Source: Acidocella sp. (GTDB lineage Bacteria > Pseudomonadota > Alphaproteobacteria > Acetobacterales > Acetobacteraceae). Taken from it: a stretch of DNA of 39,875 bases. Positions 1 through 8,120 of the stretch are shown piece after piece; the first letter of the stretch is position 1, and each line of letters opens with the position of its first letter. The DNA lies in contig JARLIK010000013.1 in NCBI GenBank assembly GCA_031291755.1, positions 1 to 39,875 of the forward strand. The letters are read 5' to 3'. Under the pieces are notes generated by a model that worked only from the letters and a program-made list of their open reading frames with translations, did not search any database and had not been told where the DNA came from. Made by a program: the position numbers and the translations under genes.

Positions 1-506
1 GACAAATTGCCCCAGCGGTCGGCCTGCCAGGATTCCAGCAGCGCCACATCGGCATGCAGCGCCTGTTCCAGCACGCATAAGCGCCCATTGATCTCGCGTT
101 GCTCCTTACTGGCGCCCAATTGGGTGCCCGCGGCGGTAGGCGTGAAAAACGCCGGAATCCCAGCGGAGGCGGCGCGGATGCGCTCGGCCAGCGTGCCTTG
201 CGGCACCAGTTCCAGCCCAATTTTGCCTTCGCGGTAAAGGTCGACAAACAGCGTGCTCTGGGCATTGCGCGGATAGGAGCACACCACCTTCTCAACCGCT
301 CCGGTTTCGAGCAATGTCACCATGCTGCCAAACGCCGCACCGGCATTATTGGCGATCAGCGTGATTCCGCGCACGCCTTTAGCAGCCAGCCCATCGAGCA
401 ACTGGTTCGGCAAACCTACTGAGCCGAAACCACCCAGCATGATGGACATGCCGTCATGAACACCCTCAAGTGCTGTTTCTACATTGGGGACAAACTTATT
501 GATCAT
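1..506 (-). CDS. pcaI: 3-oxoadipate CoA-transferase subunit A (partial, C-terminus off window)
   Basis: Alpha subunit of the transferase that moves CoA from succinyl-CoA to 3-oxoadipate, the step before thiolysis in the beta-ketoadipate pathway. Only the first 168 codons are present; the gene leaves the window at the left edge, where pcaJ (subunit B) would be expected. The N-terminus has the class I CoA-transferase A signature, a glycine-rich GGFG segment around residues 26-29 followed by GLPNQLL, and further on a conserved SKEQREINGR stretch. The ATG at 506-504 overlaps the pcaB stop codon in an ATGA, which fixes the start and implies translational coupling. Scot-type transferases for acetoacetate are close relatives, but position in the pca operon favours 3-oxoadipate. 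Confidence 0.9.
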   Translation of the reverse strand, partial: MINKFVPNVETALEGVHDGMSIMLGGFGSVGLPNQLLDGLAAKGVRGITLIANNAGAAFGSMVTLLETGAVEKVVCSYPRNAQSTLFVDLYREGKIGLELVPQGTLAERIRAASAGIPAFFTPTAAGTQLGASKEQREINGRLCVLEQALHADVALLESWQADRWGNL

Positions 507-1663
507 GTTATCAACTCATGTTCCAGGTTCTCATGATTTTCCAATGCCCGCCTAATAAATTCGTTTATGGCGGGCGGCAGGTTTTGGGCAGGCAGCAGGG
601 CCAGATGTTTTGCCATGGCTTCTGGGAATACCTCCAGTCCTGCCAACGCTTCCGCCATCGCGGCGAGGCCACCGCTGGCACACAGCATCAGGGCGGGCCA
701 AGTGGCGGCTTCAGCCTGCCAGGCTCCGGCGGCGCGTTCATGCTCCTGGCCGGCGGCGGCCAGCAAGGTGGCAATAAAACCCGGCATGCGGGTTGCCGCA
801 GCGCGGGCCGCAATGCTCAGCGTCGGGTTGCGCTTATGCGCCATGGCGGAAGACCCGCCCCGGCCCGGCGCCGCCGGTTCACTCACCTCGGCAATTTCCG
901 ACTGCATCATCAGTGCGATATCAGTGCCGATTTTGCCAGCAACACCCACCGCACCCGCTATCGCCGCCGCCAGCCGCGCCAAAGGCGCCCGGCGCGTGTG
1001 CCACGGCGTTACGGCCACTGGCAGGTCCAAAGCCGCGCCAAAGGCGTTGAGAAATACTATCGGATCAGCTTGCAAAACATCCAGCGTGCCCGCCGCGCCA
1101 CCGCATTGTAGAACCAGCGCTTCCCGCGCCGCATGCGCAAGGGCATGGCGCGAATCATCAATGGCCACCAGCCAATTGGCGGCTTTCAAGCCAAATGCCA
1201 CCGGCATGGCGGCTTGCAGCAGCGTGCGTCCCAGCATCGGTGTTTTCGCATGGCGGTGCGCCAGCCCGGCCGCCGCCTTGGCCATGGTGGCAAGATCAGC
1301 CTGCAACAAGGCAATGCCGCTGCGTAACTGCAATACCAGCCCGGTATCAATAATATCCTGGCTGGTGCCCCCGGCATGCACATATTTTGCGTGTTCGGGC
1401 AGTGCCGCCTTTAGCCATGCCACCAGGGGAATGACCACCGTCCCCGCCACAGCGCCATCATGAGCGAGTTTGTTGATATCGACACCATCGGCATCACAGG
1501 CGGCTTTAATCGTTTTGACCCTATCAGCAGGCACCAGCCCCACAGCCGCCCCCGCCACCGCGAGTGCCGCTTCCACATCCAGCATCGCCTGCACGCTCGC
1601 CCGGGCCGAAAACACCCGCTGCATCGCCGGTGTGCTGGCGATTTGTTCAGCCAGCAGCATCAA
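503..1663 (-). CDS. pcaB: 3-carboxy-cis,cis-muconate cycloisomerase
   Basis: Converts 3-carboxy-cis,cis-muconate, the product of PcaGH, to 4-carboxymuconolactone. The 386-residue protein belongs to the fumarase/aspartase superfamily. The signature loop GGSSAMAHKRNP lies at residues 269-280, with the earlier family segments GGTSQDIIDTG (98-108) and the TPMLGRT region (141-147). The SSxMxxKxNP loop carries the catalytic serine in this superfamily. The length is normal to slightly short for PcaB (about 350-450). It overlaps pcaF upstream (1660-1663) and pcaI downstream (503-506) by ATGA. Adenylosuccinate lyase is the main alternative, but the operon context argues against it. Confidence 0.95.
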   Translation of the reverse strand: MMLLAEQIASTPAMQRVFSARASVQAMLDVEAALAVAGAAVGLVPADRVKTIKAACDADGVDINKLAHDGAVAGTVVIPLVAWLKAALPEHAKYVHAGGTSQDIIDTGLVLQLRSGIALLQADLATMAKAAAGLAHRHAKTPMLGRTLLQAAMPVAFGLKAANWLVAIDDSRHALAHAAREALVLQCGGAAGTLDVLQADPIVFLNAFGAALDLPVAVTPWHTRRAPLARLAAAIAGAVGVAGKIGTDIALMMQSEIAEVSEPAAPGRGGSSAMAHKRNPTLSIAARAAATRMPGFIATLLAAAGQEHERAAGAWQAEAATWPALMLCASGGLAAMAEALAGLEVFPEAMAKHLALLPAQNLPPAINEFIRRALENHENLEHELIT

Positions 1664-2862
1664 ACTCTCTCAATCATCACGGCAATACCCTGGCCCACGC
1701 CGATGCACATCGTCGCAATCGCCCGCTTGCCGCCGTTGGTCTCCAAGCCATTCAACGCCGTCATGGCAATGCGCGTACCCGAAGCCCCCAGCGGGTGCCC
1801 GATCGCAATGGCGCCGCCATGCGGGTTCACCCGGGCATCATCATCCGCCAGCCCAAGCTGGCGTGTTACCGCCAGAGCCTGGCTGGCAAACGCCTCATTG
1901 AGCTCAAAAACATCAATGTCCTTCAATGAAAATCCGGTTTTTGCCAGCAGCTTCTGGGTCGCGGGCAGGGGGCCCATGCCCATGATCCGCGGCGGTACAC
2001 CAGCGGTCGCCATCGACACAATACGGGCCCGCGGGGTGAGTCCGTGTTTACGCGCGGCGTCCTCGCTCGCCACAATTATCGCACCAGCCCCGTCATTGAC
2101 GCCCGAGGCATTGCCCGCCGTCACGCTGCCCGGATTACGAAACGGCGTTTTCAGTTTGGCCAGACCTTCAAGCGTGGTCTCCGCTCTGGGATGCTCGTCA
2201 GTATCCACCACCACATCGCCCTTGCGCCCGGCGATGGTGATGGCAGCAATCTCACGGGTAAAATAACCCGAAGCCTGTGCCGCAGCGCATTTCTGCTGGC
2301 TGCGATAAGCAAATAAATCCTGGTCCTCGCGCGTCACCTGATAATCAGCCGCCACGTTCTCCGCGGTCTCCGGCATTGAATCCACGCCATACTGCGCCTT
2401 CATCAACCTATTCACAAACCGCCAGCCGATGGTGGTGTCATGAACTTCATTGGCGCGGCCAAAGGCTTCGGTGGCCTTCGGCATCACGAAGGGCGCGCGG
2501 GTCATGCTCTCCGCGCCACCGGCGATCATCAAACTCGTATCACCGGCGCGAATCGCCCGCGCCGCCGAGCCCAGCGCATCCAGCCCCGAGCCGCATAAAC
2601 GATTGATGGTCGAACCTGGTACCGAAACCGGCAACCCCGCCAGCAGCAGCGCCATGCGGGCGACATTGCGGTTATCTTCACCGGCCTGATTCGCGCAGCC
2701 ATAAATCACGTCCTCAACCGCTTCCCAATCCATTTGCGGATGACGCGCCATGAGCACACGCAGCGGCTGCGCCCCCAAATCATCAGCCCGCACGTCCTTC
2801 AAGGCACCGGCATAACGCCCAATCGGGGTCCGCACGAAGTCACAGATAAACGCTTCAGCCAT
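1660..2862 (-). CDS. pcaF: 3-oxoadipyl-CoA thiolase
   Basis: Last step of the pathway: thiolytic cleavage of 3-oxoadipyl-CoA to succinyl-CoA and acetyl-CoA. At 400 residues it is full length for a degradative thiolase. The nucleophilic Cys90 sits in NRLCGSGLDAL, the catalytic His356 in GHPLGASG, and the second active-site Cys386 in CIGVGQG. The N-terminal ICDFVRTPIGRYAG start is typical of 3-oxoadipyl-CoA thiolases. It is separated from pcaG by about 61 bases holding a degenerate palindromic repeat (2893-2914), and its stop overlaps the pcaB start by ATGA. A general acetyl-CoA acetyltransferase is the alternative; placement between pcaG and pcaB supports PcaF. Confidence 0.94.
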   Translation of the reverse strand: MAEAFICDFVRTPIGRYAGALKDVRADDLGAQPLRVLMARHPQMDWEAVEDVIYGCANQAGEDNRNVARMALLLAGLPVSVPGSTINRLCGSGLDALGSAARAIRAGDTSLMIAGGAESMTRAPFVMPKATEAFGRANEVHDTTIGWRFVNRLMKAQYGVDSMPETAENVAADYQVTREDQDLFAYRSQQKCAAAQASGYFTREIAAITIAGRKGDVVVDTDEHPRAETTLEGLAKLKTPFRNPGSVTAGNASGVNDGAGAIIVASEDAARKHGLTPRARIVSMATAGVPPRIMGMGPLPATQKLLAKTGFSLKDIDVFELNEAFASQALAVTRQLGLADDDARVNPHGGAIAIGHPLGASGTRIAMTALNGLETNGGKRAIATMCIGVGQGIAVMIERV

Positions 2863-2892
2863 TTTGTTTCCGCTCCCTAATCGCCACTCACG

Positions 2893-2914
2893 TCATGCCC
2901 GCGCAGGCGAGCAT
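2893..2914. repeat. Degenerate intergenic palindrome between pcaG and pcaF
   Basis: The segment reads TCATGCCCGC-GCA-GGCGAGCAT. The arms ATGCCCGC and GCGAGCAT pair except for one mismatch, leaving a tiny loop. It resembles the widespread 'catgcccgcg...gcgggcat' class of intergenic palindromes known from many Proteobacteria. It lies within the only real gap inside the pca operon. I cannot tell whether it is a decayed mobile palindrome, an RNA-processing hairpin or an attenuator. Confidence 0.5.
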
Positions 2915-2923
2915 CGTCTGCTT

Positions 2924-3442
2924 TCAAATCTCAAAGAACACCGTCTCGGCGTCCCCCTGTAGATGAATATCAAGATGCCAGACCCCCGTTTTCGTCTGGC
3001 GGGCTATCAGCGAGTTCCGACGCGCTTTATCCTCGATCAACGATAATACCGGATCATTTTCATTGGCTGGTTCATTTTCAAAATACAGCCGTGTCGCCAG
3101 ATGAAACATCAAACCACGCGCCAAAATCGTCACCGCCAGATGCGGCGCCTGCAGCGTATTGCCAGGCCCGCGCACCGGCCCCGGCATGATGGTCTTGAAG
3201 GAGAAAATCCCGGCCTCATTCGTCGCGGCCCGCCCAAAGCCCGGAAATTCATCAGAGGCCGTTGGCGAAGTCTGCCATATTTCCACGCAGGCATCAGTAA
3301 TTTTTGCATTAGCACCATCAGTGATCGTGCCTTCAATGGTAATCACTTCGCCGGTGGCGCCAAAGCGCGTCAGGTCCGACCAAGATTTATCTTCAATCAG
3401 ATGCCAGTACGGCCCAATGGTTTGACTAGTGGTGGTCTGCAT
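2924..3442 (-). CDS. pcaG: protocatechuate 3,4-dioxygenase alpha subunit
   Basis: Structural subunit of the non-haem Fe(III) intradiol dioxygenase that opens protocatechuate to 3-carboxy-cis,cis-muconate. The 172-residue protein shows the intradiol fold: the N-terminal QTIGPYWH motif (residues 8-15), the EIWQTSPTA strand after ITDACV, and a C-terminal GVWHLDIHLQGDAETVFFEI. As in known alpha subunits, the metal ligands of the beta subunit are not conserved. It is somewhat shorter than the usual roughly 190-200 residues. Its start overlaps the 3' end of pcaH by 17 bases, so the subunits are probably co-translated. Confidence 0.95.
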   Translation of the reverse strand: MQTTTSQTIGPYWHLIEDKSWSDLTRFGATGEVITIEGTITDGANAKITDACVEIWQTSPTASDEFPGFGRAATNEAGIFSFKTIMPGPVRGPGNTLQAPHLAVTILARGLMFHLATRLYFENEPANENDPVLSLIEDKARRNSLIARQTKTGVWHLDIHLQGDAETVFFEI

Positions 3443-4148
3443 GATTATCCTCCATCGGCGTCGCGTGGCGGCCGCGCAGATACATATCGAAGCGATACCC
3501 CAGCGCGTAATCCTGTTTGCCTACATCCAAATCGAATTTCGCAATCAACCGGTTGCGGGCCTGCGTGTCGGCGGTGGCCAGAAATATCGGGTCCAGGTCC
3601 AGCAGCGGATCACCCGGAAAATACATCTGGGTAATCAGCCGCGTTGCATAGCCAGCGCCGAACAACGAAAAATGAATATGATTGGGCCGCCAGGCGTTAG
3701 CATGGTTGCCCCACGGGTACGCCCCGGGCTTGATAGTAATAAACCGGTACGCGCCATCAGGGTCCGTAAAAACCCTGCCGCTTCCTTTAAAGTCAGGGTC
3801 GAGCGGCGCATCGTGCGTATCGCGTGGATGATTATAACGCCCCGCCGCATTGGCCTGCCAAATCTCCACCATGGTATTGGCCACCGGGCGGCCATCTTCA
3901 TCACGGACAAACCCCTCCACGATAATCCGTTCCCCCACCGCCTCATGCGTACCATTCATCGCGATATTATCGGTCGGCGGGAAACGCGACGGCGAAAATT
4001 GCGGGCCGGTAAGTTCCGTGATGGTTTGCGGAATTTTCAACAATGGCCGGGTCGGATGCCGCAACCCGGTGCTGCGATATTGCGGTGAATCATTGTCTGG
4101 CTGGGTTCCCGGTGCATAGGCCCGGAACGGCGCGAGCATTTCACTCAT
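3426..4148 (-). CDS. pcaH: protocatechuate 3,4-dioxygenase beta subunit
   Basis: Catalytic iron-bearing subunit of protocatechuate 3,4-dioxygenase. The 240-residue protein keeps all four Fe(III) ligands expected from characterised PcaH: Tyr105 in GRYNHPRD, Tyr144 in PGAYPWGNH, and His157 and His159 in RPNHIHFSLFG. The N-terminal PcaH extension (RSTGLRHPTRPLLKIP, about 25-40) and the signature around KGSGRVFTDPDG are present. The start ATG overlaps the pcaDC stop (ATGA, 4145-4148), and pcaG follows with a 17-base overlap. The full ligand set indicates an active enzyme. Confidence 0.97.
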   Translation of the reverse strand: MSEMLAPFRAYAPGTQPDNDSPQYRSTGLRHPTRPLLKIPQTITELTGPQFSPSRFPPTDNIAMNGTHEAVGERIIVEGFVRDEDGRPVANTMVEIWQANAAGRYNHPRDTHDAPLDPDFKGSGRVFTDPDGAYRFITIKPGAYPWGNHANAWRPNHIHFSLFGAGYATRLITQMYFPGDPLLDLDPIFLATADTQARNRLIAKFDLDVGKQDYALGYRFDMYLRGRHATPMEDNHADHH

Positions 4149-5299
4149 GGGTAAATCTCCTTGAAAATTTCTTTGGCGATTCGGAACGCTGAATTCGCCG
4201 CCGGCACCCCGCCATAAACCGCCACCTGCATCAGCACCTCGGCGATGTCCGCCGGTGTCGCGCCGGTATTCTTGCTGGCTCGCAAATGCAGTTTCAATTC
4301 CTCCTCATGCCCGAGCGAAGCCATCATCGCGATGGTCAGCAGCGAGCGTGTACGCCGGTCCAACCCTGGCCGCGTCCAAATACCACCCCAAGCCGTGCGG
4401 GTAATAAAAGCCTGAAAATCCAGATCAAGTTCGGTGATGTTGGCAGTCGCGCGCGCCACATGCGCTTCCCCCAGCACCTGTTTGCGCACATTCATCCCGG
4501 CAGCAAAATAATCGGTAATGGCGGGCGTCAGGAAGTCGACAATAGCCTTGGTTATTTCAGCAGGTTTCTCAACTGTCGGAATATGCGCGGCACCCGGTAC
4601 AACCAGCAACGACGATCCGGCGATGGCATTGTGCAACGCCTGTGCCGAGGCAACTGGCGTTGGTTTGTCTTCAGCTCCCACAATCACCAGCGTTGGCACC
4701 TGCAACGCCGCTGTGCTCGCAGATAAATCAGCCGCCGCAATCGCCTCGCACGATGCGGCATAACTCTCCGCCGGTGTCCGCAACAGCATCGCCCGCAAGC
4801 CCGCGGTCTCAGGTGCCGCCAAAAACCCCGGTGTTACCCAGTTGGCAATTACCGCATCCTCAATCGAGGCAATCCCCTCGGCCCGCACCTTGGCAGCCCG
4901 CAGAGTCCAGTTTTCAGCAGGCAATATCGCCATCGCGGTGTCGCACAAAATCAACGACGCCACCCGCGCGTTGTATTTCGCCGCGAACGCCTGCGAGATC
5001 ATCCCGCCAATGGAAACGCCGCCAATATGCGCCTGGCCTACCTGCAACGCGTCCAGCACGCCGGCCAGATCATCGGCGAACAACGCCATACTATATGGCC
5101 CCGGCGTCCCCCCGGTCAGGCCATGGCCCCGCAAATCCGGCCGAATCACCCTAAAGGAGCGGGCCAGTTCAGCCGCCTGCGAGTCCCAGATATGGGCATT
5201 GGTCCCCAAGGAATGCAGCAGCACCAAGGGCGCCGCTCCCGCCGGACCATCGATCAGCACATGAACATTAATATCATTAACGCGCAAAAACACCGGCAT
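4145..5299 (-). CDS. pcaL: fused 3-oxoadipate enol-lactonase / 4-carboxymuconolactone decarboxylase (PcaL-type)
   Basis: A two-domain protein joining consecutive pathway steps. Residues 1-260 are an alpha/beta hydrolase (PcaD) with nucleophile Ser96 in GGVSIGG, Asp211 in VGAEDKPTP and His239 in PGAAHIP. Residues about 267-380 are a carboxymuconolactone decarboxylase (PcaC) with NVRKQVLGEAHV, DRRTRSLLTIAMMASLG and HEEELKLHLR. The decarboxylase acts before the lactonase, so the domain order is the reverse of the reaction order, as in known PcaL/PcaDC fusions. I place the start at the ATG at 5299, preceded by GGAGGGGA. An in-frame TTG at 5320 is a weaker option. It is the first gene of the operon, so its upstream region should carry the pca promoter. 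Confidence 0.94.
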   Translation of the reverse strand: MPVFLRVNDINVHVLIDGPAGAAPLVLLHSLGTNAHIWDSQAAELARSFRVIRPDLRGHGLTGGTPGPYSMALFADDLAGVLDALQVGQAHIGGVSIGGMISQAFAAKYNARVASLILCDTAMAILPAENWTLRAAKVRAEGIASIEDAVIANWVTPGFLAAPETAGLRAMLLRTPAESYAASCEAIAAADLSASTAALQVPTLVIVGAEDKPTPVASAQALHNAIAGSSLLVVPGAAHIPTVEKPAEITKAIVDFLTPAITDYFAAGMNVRKQVLGEAHVARATANITELDLDFQAFITRTAWGGIWTRPGLDRRTRSLLTIAMMASLGHEEELKLHLRASKNTGATPADIAEVLMQVAVYGGVPAANSAFRIAKEIFKEIYP

Positions 5300-5339
5300 T
5301 CCCCTCCAGGCTCGCGGCAATGCTTTAAGGTTTCCGCGT

Positions 5340-5410
5340 TCCCTGGTCTCGTTGTTTGTTTTTAACTATTTGGTACATAATATAGTGATAACAAATAATC
5401 AATAGAAAAA
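5340..5410 (-). promoter_or_regulatory. Probable pca operon promoter / operator region
   Basis: This AT-rich patch is the only non-coding DNA upstream of pcaDC, between it and the phoR stop codon. Read on the minus strand, a TTGATT hexamer (5402-5397) is followed 17 bases later by TATGTA (5379-5374), a weak sigma70-like pair. The patch also contains GTTATCAC, TATATTATG and TAGTTAAA words that could be activator sites. No PcaQ, PcaR or PcaU regulator gene is present in the window. The exact promoter is an inference; that a control region lies here follows from operon structure. Confidence 0.4.
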
Positions 5411-5445
5411 TATCGCCGGATCGTAAATACTACCCTCGGCTGGCT

Positions 5446-6834
5446 CTACGTCCGGTTCGGCAGCCATACCGTAAAGGTGGTTCCGTGGCCTTCGGTACTG
5501 TCGATCAGCAACCGGCCACGGTGGCGATTCACCACATGCTTCACAATCGCCAGACCCAGCCCGGTACCGCCGATGGCGCGTGAACGGCCCTTATCCACCC
5601 GGTAAAATCGCTCGGTCAGGCGCGGAATATGCTCGCGGGCAATCCCCATCCCATCATCTGTCACGCTGATCAGCACCCCATTGCTGGCAAACCGGTCATC
5701 GTGGCTGGCCGGGGCGGCGTTCACCTTGATCGAGCCACCGCGCTTGCCGTACTTGATCGCATTATCCAGCAAATTGGTAAAAACCTGTGTCAGTTGGTCA
5801 GCGTCACCCGGCACCCGCGGCAGGTCCGGCGGAACGGATAGCTCAATGCGCGTATCGTTGGTTTTCAGCATCGGCTCCATCCCTGCGGCAATGCGCTCCA
5901 GCAGCGGCGGCAAAAACAAAATCGTGTCCGGCGGCTGGTGCTCATTAATCTCAATCCGCGACAGGCTGAGCAAATCCTCAATCACCCGCTGCATCCGGTG
6001 GGCCTGCTCGGCCATAATTCCCAAAAACCGCTGCTGCGCTTCCACATCATCCGCCGCTGGGCCGCGCAGGGTTTCAATGAACCCGATCAGGCTGGCCAGC
6101 GGGGTGCGTAACTCGTGGCTGGAATTGGCGACAAAATCCGCCCGCATTTTCTCGATATTGCGCTCACGAGTCCGGTCCGCGATCAGCACATAAACCAGCC
6201 CACCCACCGGAATTACGGTGGCATCCAAATTGCGCGGTACTGGCACCGTCAGCGCGATACTTTGACGCACCGGGCTGCCGGTTTCGGCGGCTTCCGCCAG
6301 CGCAGCTCGCAAATCCGGGTGCCGCAGCAGGGCGGCGGTTTCAGTGCCAAAAGTGGCAATCGCACTGGCGTTGCGCCAGATCACCGCGCCGCTGGCATTC
6401 AATCGCAGCATCGGGTCCGGCAGGCGTTCCAGCAGCGCATGATCGGCGGCACTACGGTCATTCGCCCGCGCCTGATTCAACCGCTCGGCGCGCACCAGAT
6501 TGATCGCCTCCTGACCCAGCAGCCGCATCCCCGGCACCGCCAAATTGGTGGTCCGCGGTAACTCATCCGGGCTCATCCGCAGGCTGCGCACCAGTTGCGC
6601 CATCACCGCCATATCGCGGCCCAACAATATGCCAAACCCCAACGCCACCGTCAGACATATCCCCCAACTGATCAGCCCAGGTAGCAGCGCCAATTCATGA
6701 AACGCTACCAGCAGCCCAAAAATCAGGGTTGGCAAAGCCCCCAGCGCCATGAAAAACGCCAGCGCCGCCGGCCAGGCTTTATCCGACAGCGCTTTGTCAT
6801 TGAGGGTTTTCTCGGTCAGCCCGGCATCAGCCAT
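5446..6834 (-). CDS. phoR: PhoR-type membrane sensor histidine kinase
   Basis: A 462-residue class I histidine kinase. Two hydrophobic helices at about 22-46 and 50-72 form a membrane hairpin with almost no periplasmic loop. A PAS-like region follows at about 132-222. Then comes a HisKA helix with phospho-acceptor His240 in NSSHELRTPLASLIGFIETLRG, and an HATPase_c domain with N box Asn358 (NLLDNAIKYG), G1 DDGMGIA (393-399) and G2 GGTGLGLAI. The FIETLRG wording after the H box is typical of phosphate-sensing PhoR. No phoB or pst gene is adjacent; the gene upstream is a lipoprotein joined by a one-base TAATG overlap. The specific phosphate role is therefore an inference from sequence style. Confidence 0.75.
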   Translation of the reverse strand: MADAGLTEKTLNDKALSDKAWPAALAFFMALGALPTLIFGLLVAFHELALLPGLISWGICLTVALGFGILLGRDMAVMAQLVRSLRMSPDELPRTTNLAVPGMRLLGQEAINLVRAERLNQARANDRSAADHALLERLPDPMLRLNASGAVIWRNASAIATFGTETAALLRHPDLRAALAEAAETGSPVRQSIALTVPVPRNLDATVIPVGGLVYVLIADRTRERNIEKMRADFVANSSHELRTPLASLIGFIETLRGPAADDVEAQQRFLGIMAEQAHRMQRVIEDLLSLSRIEINEHQPPDTILFLPPLLERIAAGMEPMLKTNDTRIELSVPPDLPRVPGDADQLTQVFTNLLDNAIKYGKRGGSIKVNAAPASHDDRFASNGVLISVTDDGMGIAREHIPRLTERFYRVDKGRSRAIGGTGLGLAIVKHVVNRHRGRLLIDSTEGHGTTFTVWLPNRT

Positions 6835-8120
6835 TAGCTGTTTGGCGAATTCAAGGTCGCCGGCGCGGGCGAGGTAATCACCGGCGCACCCGGCGCAATC
6901 TGAAACACCGCCAGACCGCGTTGCACCTGGCCATCCGGCAGCAGCCGCACCACCCCATCGGTACCGGCAAACCCGGCCGGGTCGGTCAAAGCGGTGCTGG
7001 TATAGCCGCCCTGGCTCGCCACCAGCCGGGCAATCGCGGCGGCATCAAACCCGACATATGAAATCGCCGAGGGCGCAGCATTGTAGGCTGCCTGATATTT
7101 CTGGTCGAACCCCGCCGCCGCTGTCAGGTCCGGCGCCGCGTAAAGCGCCCCCCGGTAAACCGAGTTTGCCCCTAGCTGCGGTGCAATCCCCGCCCATAAG
7201 GCCGGTCCCATCAGCTGCACCTGCGGCTGGTTCACTGCATAAAACGGCAGCAGGGTGGCAATTTCAGCCAGCGTATCATTGGCGGTTGCGCCGACGAACA
7301 ACGCATTGAAAGAAGGCGGCGGAATTTGCTGATGCTGCAGCTGCCGCGCTTTCTCCCGTCCGGCCTGGGTATCCAGGTCACGCGCCGCCTTGATTTGCGC
7401 TTCCAGCCCTTGCCCACGATCAGCAAAGTCCGAGAGCGTGCGCACCGTCTGGTTCAAACTTGGAAATCCATCCTGGTAGAACGCAATATTCGGGCTTGGC
7501 TCACTCAGTGCCCCGGTCTCGGCCTGCAACGAGGCCGCCAGCGCATGGCCAAAATCATTATCCGGCAGCAAGGCAGCTACCTGGGTGCGCCCGGCGGCGG
7601 CAGCGGCGGCCACCACCCGCTTCACCTGCTGGTCCGGCGAGATACCGAGCGCCCATAGCCCCGGTGCTGCCACTGTCGGGTCGTTGGTGAAGCTCAACAC
7701 ATTCACATTCGCGGCCTGCGCAATCGGGGCCACAGCTTTCGCTTCGGCGGCGGTTAGCGGCCCCAGAATCAATCCATCACCGGCGGCAATCGCTGCCTGT
7801 GCCGCACTTGCCGCTCCGGCCGGGGTGCCGCCAGTGTCGCGCACATCCAGTGCCGGGGTCGCATTATCCGGGAAAGCCAGCTTGGCGGCATTCTCGATCG
7901 CCTGACCTGCTGGTGCCAGTGCGCCGGTCAGTGGCACCAGCAGCGCCACCGGTCCACTGGTCTTGCCGATGCTTGGCGTCCCGGCAGGTTGGGCGGTGCC
8001 GGTAATTGGGGCGGGCAGACCGCTGTTATAGGGTGCCGACGTCGGGTACTCTTGTCCGCAGCCGGCCAGCGCCACGCTGAACGGCAGGAGAACCAATGAC
8101 CGAGCCAGATATTTCTTCAA
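6834..8120 (-). CDS. LpoA-like penicillin-binding-protein activator lipoprotein
   Basis: A secreted lipoprotein of the periplasmic-binding-protein fold. A basic N-terminus and hydrophobic core lead to an LAGC lipobox. The mature part holds the leucine-binding-type region: KTSGPVALLVPLTGALAPAGQA, a DTGGTPAGAASAAQAAIA segment and GLILGPLTAAEAKAVAPIA. This matches the C-terminal domain of LpoA/YraM, which activates PBP1A in enterobacteria, and yraM is also next to the rsmI homologue yraL there. Both candidate starts are TTG (8135 and 8120). I chose 8120 because GAGGAG precedes it by about 7 bases, and it leaves an ordinary signal peptide. The substrate or partner is unproven. Confidence 0.75.
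   Translation of the reverse strand: MKKYLARSLVLLPFSVALAGCGQEYPTSAPYNSGLPAPITGTAQPAGTPSIGKTSGPVALLVPLTGALAPAGQAIENAAKLAFPDNATPALDVRDTGGTPAGAASAAQAAIAAGDGLILGPLTAAEAKAVAPIAQAANVNVLSFTNDPTVAAPGLWALGISPDQQVKRVVAAAAAAGRTQVAALLPDNDFGHALAASLQAETGALSEPSPNIAFYQDGFPSLNQTVRTLSDFADRGQGLEAQIKAARDLDTQAGREKARQLQHQQIPPPSFNALFVGATANDTLAEIATLLPFYAVNQPQVQLMGPALWAGIAPQLGANSVYRGALYAAPDLTAAAGFDQKYQAAYNAAPSAISYVGFDAAAIARLVASQGGYTSTALTDPAGFAGTDGVVRLLPDGQVQRGLAVFQIAPGAPVITSPAPATLNSPNS

Noticed and set aside
567..1463. Long plus-strand reading frame (298 codons) opposite pcaB
   Set aside because: It is antisense to a clearly homologous pcaB, has a biased Ala/Arg/Pro composition typical of the reverse of GC-rich coding DNA, and lacks any recognisable domain.
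1460..2266. Plus-strand reading frame of 268 codons opposite pcaB and pcaF
   Set aside because: Antisense shadow of the thiolase gene; no ribosome-binding site and no domain.
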